A stretch of 64,000 bases of DNA. It comes from Saxidomus purpurata (taxonomy: Eukaryota > Mollusca > Bivalvia > Venerida > Veneridae). Made by a program: the position numbers and the translations under genes. Below the pieces are notes generated by a model, which was not told where the DNA came from, ran no database searches, and saw only the letters and a list, made by a program, of their open reading frames with translations. Of the stretch, positions 23,336-33,786 are shown in pieces. Each line of letters begins with the position of its first letter. Positions within the stretch are counted from its first letter, which is position 1. The stretch spans positions 33,337,487 through 33,401,486 of the forward strand of contig JAFMSR010000014.1 of NCBI GenBank assembly GCA_022818135.1. Direction: 5' to 3'.

Positions 23336-26300
23336 TAAGGCGAACACACGGACAGACGTACTAAAAATTGGCAGTTGTGTGGCTATTCTTTGGGTATCTA
23401 TTGTACTTTTTAGCCACATAAGCCCAAAAATAGCCACATTAAACATTACGGAAGCAGGCGCGTAGCTACCGTTACGCACAATACGCACGTGCGTACACAT
23501 CGCCAGCAAATATTGAAAACTTAAATATCCCGAAAATGCAATAAAATGAAAGGGTGACAGGGTGAGAGTCACAAGCGATAGATCCGGATCGTACCTGTTA
23601 AAGGCCAGAAATGGCCTTAAATGTCCAAATTTTCCTCGCTCGCTTCGCTCGGTCAAGTAGAACGATATGGAACTTCATTTTAATTGAAGCTTGCAGTCTT
23701 AAAAACATATAATTATCTCAAAAGACGAGCAGATCCTACATAATTATGTATCTGTTAAGAGGCCTAAATTATTCAAAACTGTCCAAACATTCTCCGCGGG
23801 TACCTGAATATGGAACAATGAATCTCGACTATCCATTGTGTCCTTATTGAAATTGTCACAATCCGCATACTTCTCATATCCGTCAAAACGGACTGTTTTG
23901 ATTTCCTCGCTCGGCTTACGAAATAGGGAAATTTATCTAGCGGTCCTACAAGCGTATATGCTTATCCTTTCATTGAAAAACAATCTATTGTACATGTATC
24001 CCTAACATTGATACATATGTATTTTCCGCAAAAATCGGCGACAAATCCGTTTTGTAAGGGTGTTTCCCTTTGGTTCATAGAAAATTATTGCACGTCCATG
24101 CCGTAAATAACGTCGCTTATCGTTGCGTCTTGTTTATGTAATGTCGTCAGATAAATAACGTCGCATGCAACACTTATTTCGCGCTAATTAGAATTTAACT
24201 TCTATTTTATGCTTAAACGTCATTTAAAATTTAGAGCATTAGTGTGGGCAAGTACCCAAAGGTATATAATAAAAGGGTCATTATCATAGAAATGTGGTCC
24301 AGAAACCGAATTGACTCTCGTCGTGGTCGGATCATACTCGTGCTCCGCACTCGTATGCATTCTGGGTCGCATTACAATTGTAATAACCCTATTGTAAATC
24401 AATATATGTCTTAACGCACCGGTTTCACGAGGATAGAAACGGATCCGAAATGTTTCCAAAGCTGCAATCCTGGATACGCGCCTTGGTTCATCAACATGAC
24501 ATGAAATGGTTAAGGTGATCATGTTTACTGGGCTCCTTGCTATCTGTTTGGCGGTAAAAATGAAACATCTAATTATATAAGCAGTTCTTAGTCACTATCT
24601 GCTGTAGCAGTCACAGATCCAAGCAACATGGCGAAGATAATCAAAATACACTAGAACTCTGCGTACATCCAGGTCAGTAATTATAGCACCAGACATTTGA
24701 AGACGTACCAGAAAGCCTGCCTGACTACAGGGCGTATTGGACATATGAACATTCATATGGACATGGAGTTAATGCAGAGATGACCTAAGACATATTCACT
24801 CAAAGAAAGAGTCTAGCGTTTAGTCTTACTTTTTCAGGACATGCAAGACCATGTATGCTTAGGATATGATTTAAAATTATTTTTTAAAAACGCTGTGATA
24901 CTAGTAGCTCTTAACTTTTTTTACAATGATTAGGCAGTGGCTAGGTAGCCGTAACCAGCTACCTAGTATTTTGGTCTAGGTAGCCGGATCCGGCTTCCTA
25001 GACCAAAAGTCTAGATATCCGTACATATATTTCATACGAGGCGCTACATAGGCCGGCATTGAATAAAAATTCATTAAGTTACATAATTCGTAAAAGTATA
25101 CTCGTTTATTTATAGTAGACAAGGATCGCAGCCTCCATTTTGTATAATACAAACGCATTAATTATCTTGTCTTTACCGTTATGGTCACTGTAATGTGACA
25201 GTAATGTATTATAACGTTGTTGTAAGGATAAAAAAGATCTAATGCTGATTTGAAATGAAGACATTTCTTCGTTGTTTGTTTTCGCATATATTCTTGATAC
25301 TCAGCCGGCAGCTAAATTTTTGAAATTTATGTTTTTATATGAAATGTGTAGTATATGTTGACGTTGTGAAATCACTTTTGACCCCAGACTGAGATGTTCA
25401 CACACTACATTGTATATTGACGTTCTTTAAGATTCTTCGTTGTGTGTTTGCTGTTTTTTATTTATTTACACTATGCTACTGACGCTCGGCCGGCAGCTCG
25501 TATAGCACCACAAGACTTTATTTACAATTGTGTTAGTCTTTTTTGTTTTGTTGTTATCTTAACTCTATTCAGGCACAGGTTTAAGTGATAATTCTTCGTA
25601 CGGTCCTCGTGCATCTTCAATTAAGGTAATTTACAATGAGTTTAATCCACTGCCTTATGATTAATAACAATGCATATAACGAAGAATGGTCCCAGTAACA
25701 GTTACTAGTTGGGGGTGGGGGAGGGGGCTTCTAGAGAGGTTGTATAAGGGCCATACTTGTCCAAATTAAAACAGTTTTCACATCACACGGACTGGGCGAG
25801 AGAACTTTTCAAAGTTTGACAGTTTTGTAATTTCATTTCATATCGACTCTTGTTTCGTCTACAATAGATGAAATCAACAAGTTTTCTAAGTTTACACCTC
25901 ATTTATGTGCCATATCAAAATCATTTTAAAAGAAACGCTCCTGAGGACTGGTCAACAAATTATTGGTTTCCTTCATCTTATACTCAGTATAAAGTTGATG
26001 ATAATGAATGACGATTTAATTGTCTCACATCATTTACATCACCGCACACCTTAATGTGAAATTCACAAAACCGTTAATTACGGTAATTATAAATTTCTTC
26101 CAAATTATCTCGAGAAGTTCAGTTTTGTTGCAAAAACAGGTTTTGATACCAATTTCGGATATATTCTATATAACCTTGATCAAAATATCCTCCCAACACT
26201 AAATTTATTGACGTAGTTTAACTTTCTAATCTTGTCCATTTTCATGCATTTATCTAATAAAATTCTCCAGTTGGTACAAAACAGTGCTGTAAAAGCGACG

Positions 26301-26930
26301 TTTTCACACCATAGATTCATGAGAAGTACCAAATACCAATTCTTGAGGACGGGTACTTTCAAGCGACAAATGAGTTGAAAATGAGTTGAAAAAGCTTCAG
26401 GGTACTCATTTCTATCAAATATGCATTCGGTTGAAATGTAGTTTAGGCTTAGAATCAGTCAAAACTCTAATTTCCTTTTTACACTTTACATCTGCCCAAG
26501 AACATCTCCCTAAAGGATTTGAATGATCAAACATTGCCACATGTCTGCTTATTTTAAATAAATGATTATCTGTGTTCCGCGCAGATTGATGACAGTCTGG
26601 TGTTTTAACGTTTTTTGTGACTTTTGAATATTATGGTTGCTGCAAACCATTAGGTTTGGTACCTATCTTTATATTTATGATGGAATGTTAAATATTAATC
26701 TTTGATCTTATGCTTATAAAATGAAACTACAAAATTTCGTTTAGGTGTATACTTAGAAAAGTGGTTGAGTGAACATTCTTTTGAAACGTATCTGAATCGT
26801 TCAGAAATTGCTAAAACCACAGAGCTTCCGGGAGGTATCCGCCCCCCTGGACCCACCGGGGAGAATAGCAGCCCCCCCCCCCCACCCCCCAACAAACTCT
26901 ACTTAATGACAAATGACTCAGAAACAATTT
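23336..26930. other. Intergenic; possible hAT terminus and C-runs
   Basis: No gene is supported. CAGGCGCGTAGCTAC at 23,456 resembles the start of hAT-type inverted termini, but no matching end was found. The inverted repeats at 24,941-25,006 are listed separately. At 26,868-26,890 the + strand has a run of 13 C, one A, then 6 C. Minus-strand frames at 23,312-23,656 and 24,220-24,522 lack recognisable domains. Confidence 0.4.
24941..25006. repeat. Two adjacent inverted repeats, one a near-perfect 36-bp palindrome
   Basis: CTAGGTAGC at 24,941 pairs with GCTACCTAG at 24,958. Immediately after, 24,971-25,006 reads TTGGTCTAGG..CCGGATCCGG..CCTAGACCAA, which is self-complementary apart from one mismatched pair. 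The two hairpins share the GGTAGCC core. No function is known. Confidence 0.8.
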
Positions 26931-26934
26931 CAAT

Positions 26935-27220
26935 ATAAAAGGTCCCTGTGACCTTGACCTATGACCTTCTGACCTCAAAATCAATACCTGTCATCTGCTG
27001 GTCATGACAAACCTCCACATCAAGTTTCAAGATGCAAGACTCATGCGTTCTCGAGTTATTGTCGGAAAACCGTTTTGCTATTCTGGGTAGCTGTGACCTT
27101 GATGGTTGACCTAAAAATCAAAATGGGTCATCTTCTGGTAATGACCAATCTCCACATCAAGTTTCAAGATGCCAGACTCAAGCAGTCTAGAGTTTTCATC
27201 CGCAAACCGTTTACAACCTT
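26935..27220. repeat. Two units of the GTGACCTTGACC bivalve repeat
   Basis: TGTGACCTTGACCTATGACC at 26,947 and TGTGACCTTGATGGTTGACC at 27,091 each precede GGTCAT..CTGGT..TGAC..CACATCAAGTTTCAAGATGC. The spacing is about 144 bp. Confidence 0.75.
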
Positions 27221-27224
27221 TAAG

Positions 27225-28925
27225 CTTGAACATCAACAGGGCAAAGATAGATAAGCTTGAACAACAGGATCATGAATGCTATGCTGGAGCAACAACAGGG
27301 CCAAGATGGCTTGGCTTGAACAACACGATTATGAATTTTATGCTGGAGCAACAACAGAGTCATGAATGCTATGCTGGAACAACAGGATCATGAATGCTAT
27401 GCTGGAGCAACAACAGGGCCAAGATTGCTAAACTTGACAACAGGGTCAAGATGTTATGGTTGAACAACATGGCTAAGCTTTAACAACAGGGTCATAAATG
27501 CTATGCTGGAGCAACAGGACCTAGATGGCTTGGCTTGAACAATGGGATCATGAATGCTATGCTGGCACAACAGGACCAAGATGGCTTGGCTTGAACAACA
27601 TGGTCATGAATGCTATGCTGGAGCAATAACAGGGCAAATATGGCTAAGCTTTAACAACAGGATCATGAATGCTATGCTGGAGCAACAAGACCAAGATGGC
27701 TTGGATTGAACAACAGGACCAAGATGGCTTGGCTTGAACAACAGGGTCATGAATGCTATGCTGGAGCAACAACAGGGCAAATATGGCTAAGCTTTAACAA
27801 CAGGGTCATGAATGCTATGCTGGAGCAATAGGACTAAGATGGCTTGGCTTGAACAACAGGGTCATGAATGCTATGCTGGAGCAACAGGGCCAAGATAACT
27901 TGGTTTGTACAACAGGGTCATGAATGCTATGCTGGAGCAACAGGGCCAAGATGGCTTGGCTTGAGCAACAGTTTCATGAATGCTATGCTGGAGCAACAGG
28001 GCCAAGATGGCTTGGTTTGAACAACAGGGTCATGAATGCTATGCTGACCAAGATGGCTTGGCTTGAACAACAGGGTCATGAATGCTATGCTAGAGCAACA
28101 GGGCCAAGATGGCTTGGCTTGAACAACAGGATCATGAATGCTATGCTTGAGCAACAACAGGGCAAATATGGCTAAGCTTTAACAACAGGGTCATGAATGC
28201 TATGCTGGAGCAACAGGACTAAGATGGCTTGGCTTGAACAACAGGGTCATGAATGCTATGCTGGAGCAACAGGGCCAAGATAACTTGGTTTGTACAACAG
28301 GGTCATGAATGCTATGCTGGAGCAACAGGGCCAAGATGGCTTGGCTTGAACAACAGGATCATAAATGCTATGCTGGAGCAACAACAGGGCAAATATGGCT
28401 AAGCTTTAACAACAGGGTCACGAATGCTATGCTGGAGCAACAGGACCAAGGTGGCTTGGCTTGAACAACAGGGCAAATATGGCTAAGCTTGAACAACAGG
28501 ATTATGAATACTATGCTGGAGCTCCAACAGGACAAAGATGGCTTGGCTTGAGCAACAGTTTCATGAATGCTATGCTGGAGCAACAGGGCCAAGATGGCTT
28601 GGTTTGAACAACAGGGTCATGAATGCTATGCTGAATCAACAACAGGGCCAAGATGGCTTGGCTTGAACAACACGATTATGAATTTTATACTGGTACAACA
28701 ACAGGGCAAAGATTGCTAAACTTGACAACAGGGCCAAGATGTTATGGTTGAACAACAGGGCCATGATGGCTATGCTTTTTATATTATCGTCGAACAACAG
28801 GGCAAAGACAGCTTAGCTTAAAAAACAGGGCCAAGATAGCTAACCTTGAAAACAGGGCCAAGATGGCTATGCTTAAACAACAGGGCCACAAGTGCTTAGC
28901 TTGAGCAACTGAGCAAAAAAGCCTA
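27225..28925. repeat. 56-bp minisatellite array, ~1.7 kb
   Basis: Repeating blocks GTCATGAATGCTATGCTGGA, GCAACAGGGCCAAGATGGCT and TGGCTTGAACAACAG recur with a basic period of 56 bp (for example 27,919 to 27,975). Longer variants insert an extra CAACAGGGCAAATATGGCTAAGCTT half-unit. Open frames cross the array on both strands because the unit lacks stops; 56 is not a multiple of 3, so no single frame persists, and I do not call a gene. The 3' end decays into diverged units from about 28,690. Confidence 0.9.
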
Positions 28926-29399
28926 AGTTTGACTTACAACCATTGGTTCAGGGATGAAGCTGTTTTAAGATATTTCTATTTTTAGTAACAGTGGCCCTAA
29001 ACTATTTCCTGTTTTATAAAGGAAACAATGCAATGATACTACAAAGCAAGTTTGGCGACTTCCCAACCATTGGTTTGAAGCAGTTTTTTTTCTTTGGTAT
29101 TATAAGCAGTAAACAGGAACCATTTCTTATGCAAGTATGCTACAGAGCAAGTTTGGTGTCCAGCAAACCATTGGTTCATGAGAAAACGCAGGTAAAAGGT
29201 TTTCCCTTTTCCAACTAGACGTTAATTTCCTGTTTTCTGAAACAGGTCTATTCAAGAATGCTACAGAGGAAGTTTAGTTTAAAGTCAGACATGTAGTTTT
29301 AGAGAAGAGCTTCATGTGAAATGTTGAAAAATTGACAATGCACGCTAGAAAACCGATTCGTACAAATAGACTATCCAGAACATTGGCTCGGACAGGGAT
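28926..29399. other. Spacer with diverged short repeats
   Basis: Three loosely related ~115-bp units share ACAGAGCAAGTTTGGTGTCC-like text (29,041, 29,140, 29,262) with CCATTGGTT and AACAGG. No gene. Confidence 0.4.
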
Positions 29400-30372
29400 C
29401 GTATATACATAATAAGAGGGCCAAGATGGCCTTATATCGCTCACCTTGGTACAAGTCCACTTGCCTGGGGGAAGATCGCTAGACAACGTTATATACCAAA
29501 TAAGTTTTCCTATATACGTCTTTGTAAAACAAGTGACCCCCCAGCAAGGTCAATTTTGACCCCAGGGGCATAATTTGAACAAACTTTCAAGAGGTCTACT
29601 AGGCAATGCTACATGCCAAATATTTAAGCTCTAGGCCTTGTGGTTTCAGAAAAGAAGATTTTTAAAGTTTTTCCTATATAAGCCTATGTAAAAGTGACCC
29701 CCAGGCAAGGTCAATTTTGATCCAGGGGTCATGATTTGAACAATCTTGGTAGAGGTCCAATAGACAATGTTACATGCCAATTATCTTAGCTCTAAGCCTT
29801 GTGGTTTCAGAAGAAGATTTTTAAATTGTTTCATATATAAGCCTATGTAAAACTAAGTGACCCCGGGCAGGGTCAATTTTTATCCAGGGGTCATAATTTG
29901 AACAATCTTGGTAGAGGTCCATTAGACAATGCTACATGCCAAATATCTAAGCTCTATGCCGTGTGGTTTCAGAGAAGATGATTTTTAAAGTTTTTCCTAT
30001 ACAAGCCTTTGCAAAACTAAGTGACCACCCGTGCGGGGTCAATTATGACCTGAGGGTCATAATTTGAACAGTCTTTGTAGAGGACCGCTAGACAATGCTA
30101 CACGCTAAATATATAAGCTCTAGGCCTTGTGGTTTCAGAGCAGAAGATTTTTAAAGTTTTTCATATTTGTTGCCATAGCAACCAGAGTTCTGCATGGAAT
30201 GGAATTCTTTGAACAATTTTTGTAGAGCTTCATGCAAGAAATATCCCTGCATAGTTTCATCAACATTGGCCAAAAGATTTAAGAGGAGATGTCATTTGAA
30301 TCAAACTTTTCATGGACGGCGGACAATCATCCATCAGAAAAGCTCACCCTGGCGAAGCCAAGTGAGCTAATA
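29400..30372. mobile_element. Complete bivalve tandem-core element
   Basis: It starts AAGAGGGCCAAGATGGCC..TATCGCTCACC and ends CCAAGTGAGCTAATAAA. The interior has four units of about 164 bp, each GTGACCCC..GGTCAATTTTGACC..GGGGTCATAATTTGAACAA..AGGTCCA..GACAATGCTACATGCC..TAAGCTCTAGGCCTTGTGG. The last part carries GTTGCCATAGCAACCAGAGT. The architecture, unique ends around a ~160-bp tandem core, is that of bivalve 'pearl'/Helitron-related non-autonomous elements; that assignment is inference. It has no coding capacity. Confidence 0.75.
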
Positions 30373-30612
30373 AATCCTGGCTTGGATAAATGGTAGAAAT
30401 GCCAGTCAAAAGTAACATCCGATATTCCAGTGAGGAAAAATAACTCTTCAGCAACAGTAAAAAAACATAACACATAATACCACATGTACGTAAGTTTAAT
30501 AAATGAAATGAAATATGTTACACTGAAAACTCTATCAAATCATTTCTAAAACTGTCTAATTTTGGTCAGAAACTAATCATAATAAAAACCAGTTTGAAGT
30601 GAATGAATGATT

Positions 30613-30652
30613 GAATGGATGGATGGATGGATGGATGGATGGATGGATGGAT
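30613..30652. repeat. (GGAT)n microsatellite
   Basis: About nine tandem GGAT tetranucleotides after GAAT, directly preceding TTGTTGATGTTTAATGCCGC. Confidence 0.95.
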
Positions 30653-33600
30653 TGTTGATGTTTAATGCCGCGTCAACCCATTTGTGTAAGTCGGTAACTT
30701 TGTCAGATTAGGATTTGAAGAGAAATGTTCAAACAGTCCCTGATCTTATTTCTGAATCTTAGCATTTGTATTTCTTTAACTTCTTACATTGTAGAGTTAT
30801 ATGTACGATATTGTATAATAACTACTGAGTAACTGCACCAATATATGAAACATGAAACAAATCCATCAACAAAATACCAGTAAACAAAGTGTAAAAGTTC
30901 AAACTAAATCATAAAAACATATATCAAAAAATTAAAACTTTTGAACAGGAAAATTTAAAAAATAAGGAAAAAAAAAAACAAAAAAAATCTATTTTTAAAA
31001 AAAAAAACACACAGACGCACACACCTAAATGTAACTGACAATACAAGTACATGTATGTAGAAGAAGTTTGACAAGTATTTGGATTTTTTTTTGGAACATT
31101 CACACGACCTCTCACACTAGCCATTAATAATTAATACAATGAGTAGAAACTGGATATATCAGCCGAACAACCAGGGCACAAAGTTTACAGTGATCTTTGC
31201 AATACTGAGCAGAGCTGTACACAACAAAAATCTATTGTACAAGCTCGACTTCCCATTCTTCTCCCAAGAATATTTTACAGTTCTCACAAACCCTTTTACA
31301 ATGAACACCAAGTGACTGGGTAGCAAAAATTCATTTTTAAAAGCTAAACTTTCTGCAAAGTGAAAAAGACATTGTCAAAACTGTAAAATAATAGTATTCC
31401 TTTCTAAAAGCCAATATCGCTCTTTAACAAATCTTTCATACAACATATTGCGTAGTACGTAAAAATGACTAAACAATAAATTACAAACATGTAAACGTCA
31501 AATGTACTGAGACCTTCATATAAATTCCACTAAATGAACTCAAAAACTAAACAAAACCATTTTTGTAAAAATAAAATCAGCTGCCTTGTATGTGTGATGA
31601 TTCAAATGCTGTACTGTAAATGTATGAACGTGAGGGTCATAATGAATCTGTATCACTCACTATATTTTTTCTACATGCATATAATCTAAGTAATACATAG
31701 AGTACTGTTTGCGAGGATAATAACGTTATTTCAAGGAGGCGTTCCAAGAAATGACATAAGTCAACAGTACTCTATTTTGTGTTATGGCACATTTGCACTG
31801 TTGTGCTACTATAACTGTTCTCTATATAATGTCAATAGATCATGACTGTTCTCTATCGTACGTAGATCACAGTTTTAAGCTCTGCCCCCATACACAGTGT
31901 AAATTATCGGAAAAACAGTACATTGTTTTTTATAGATATATGCAGTAGCCATAATACAAATTGCCCTGACCCAAACTTGACGTATTTCTGAATGAATCAC
32001 CATCTCATATGCAACTTTGGTAGACAAACAAATAGACAAACATAACAGTTAATATGAAGATCACTGTTACTTCACAATTAGACCATTGTTTCCTGAGAAG
32101 TCAATTCTTAATTAGAGTAAACTACAAACACATATTATATGTTATTTGGTTTTTGAAGTGGTATATGGGGAAGATTATGTTTATATTTTATTTATTTAAT
32201 GGCTGAACGTACGCAGACTTTCAAATCCCCTTATGATACCTCAATATAACTTTGTGACGTCACAAATCAGCACGGACTTATGCATTGACGTAGTGTACGC
32301 GGCGAACAAGCTCACATGCTCAGCATGAGGTACAGTAACGGGATATGTCAAGTGTATATTACCAGCTTGCCCGTAAATATCAATATATATTTACGGATCG
32401 TTGACCAATCAGAAGACCGTAAATTTCGTTGAAGGGTAATAAACATGTATATAGGCGTGTCAGTCACATCCTTTTTCGCAGCTATCTCTGAATAATTTCA
32501 GGAGATGTTCATAATTTCTATGAATTTATTTTAAAAATGTCACCAATGGTTTCTGGCGAGGAACGACCTCTGCACCTCAAGAGCATATTGTTTTACTTTT
32601 AGGAATTAACATAGCATGAATAATTTTGACAAATGGTTGCACAACTTCAAAGCATTCTGTACATTTTGAAATCAAGCCAACGGGCAAAATGTTTTTTGTT
32701 TTGGTTGTCATGGCAACAAGACTCCTGCGGACAACTTTGGTTGATCATCTAAGGAGCATCAATGTCAAGTTTGATCAACTTTCAACTCAATATTTCGGAG
32801 ATGCTTTTTAAAGAAAAAGGAGACAGGACATACAGACCAACAGATGCTAGACACAAAGTAGTCACTAAAATCCACCTAGAGCATAAATGCTCAAGTGAGC
32901 TAATAAAACAGATACACTAATACATAATTTATGACTAAATATTTACATTTCTAAAGAGTTTGTACAATGAAACTAATGTAAGATGTAATGTAAAGGAGTG
33001 TGAATGACAGTATGTGTTGATGCATTTAGACAAGTCCTTCTGTATCATGTACTTGTATGTGAGCATCCTAATGATTCACACAAAGGCATCACACTTTGAC
33101 AGTCTCTTATCCATGGATCAAGACTAGTTGACAAAAAGATTTAGCATGTTACTTACACAGCACGAGAACATACAAGCGAAATGAATAGCACCTTGCTTCA
33201 TTACATCAGGGTATCACATATACTTCTTCAAGAGGTTCAAATGAATGGGTTCAAGTGATATTGAGCAAACACAAGGTCAGAGGATGGAACATGGGCTTGG
33301 CATGTATGGACCACTCCTCCTCTAAAATATATGGAAGTCCAAACTTTGAACTTGAAACTGTATAGATGCACTGCTTATTTTCTGCTTTTGCTTCATGTAC
33401 TACATACTACTGAAACTAGAGGGTCATGTCACATGGAATGTTTATAATGTTATGTGGAGTTAATTCTGTCCATTTTTTTCCATTGCAAAATATTTAATTG
33501 AAGAAATGACCCTTGAACTTAAATTCTGAGGATCAATGTGTAGGATTTTTAAAAATATATTTTAAGAGTCAAAACCGTTACAACAGGTCAAACACCTGAT

Positions 33601-33766
33601 TTATCAAAGAAAAAATCTGTATGCCTATCCTTCACAGTATATACAATTATCTGACTAACAAAATTACATCTAAAAATAAAGGAAATATATGGCCGTAACT
33701 GAAATCTAACAAAGTCATACATTAACACATGGTAAAAAAAACTTACATAATCTATATTACACAGGA
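30653..33766. other. Intergenic, downstream of the minus-strand gene
   Basis: AT-rich with A/T runs around 30,960-31,010 and no supported gene. A perfect 10-bp hairpin CCGTAAATAT / ATATTTACGG sits at 32,371-32,396. From 32,620 to 32,905 a truncated bivalve element is recognisable by GTTGTCATGGCAACAAGACT and its end CTCAAGTGAGCTAATAAAA. Confidence 0.45.
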
Positions 33767-33769
33767 GAT

Positions 33770-33775
33770 TTTATT
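33770..33775 (-). terminator. AATAAA poly(A) signal of the minus-strand gene
   Basis: On the minus strand AATAAA begins 12 nt after the second stop (33,789-33,787). Its position supports that stop, not the TAA at 34,680-34,678, as the end of the transcript's coding region. Confidence 0.6.
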
Positions 33776-33786
33776 CAATCTATATC

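Noticed and set aside
23312..23656. Minus-strand 114-codon frame near a hAT-like terminus
   Set aside because: Hydrophobic text without a transposase motif, and no second terminus found.
24220..24522. Minus-strand 100-codon frame
   Set aside because: No domain, repeat or splice context that I can support.
27924..28592. Small frames on both strands in the 56-bp array
   Set aside because: Arise because the repeat unit lacks stops; the period is not a multiple of 3, and no start or splice context is shared.
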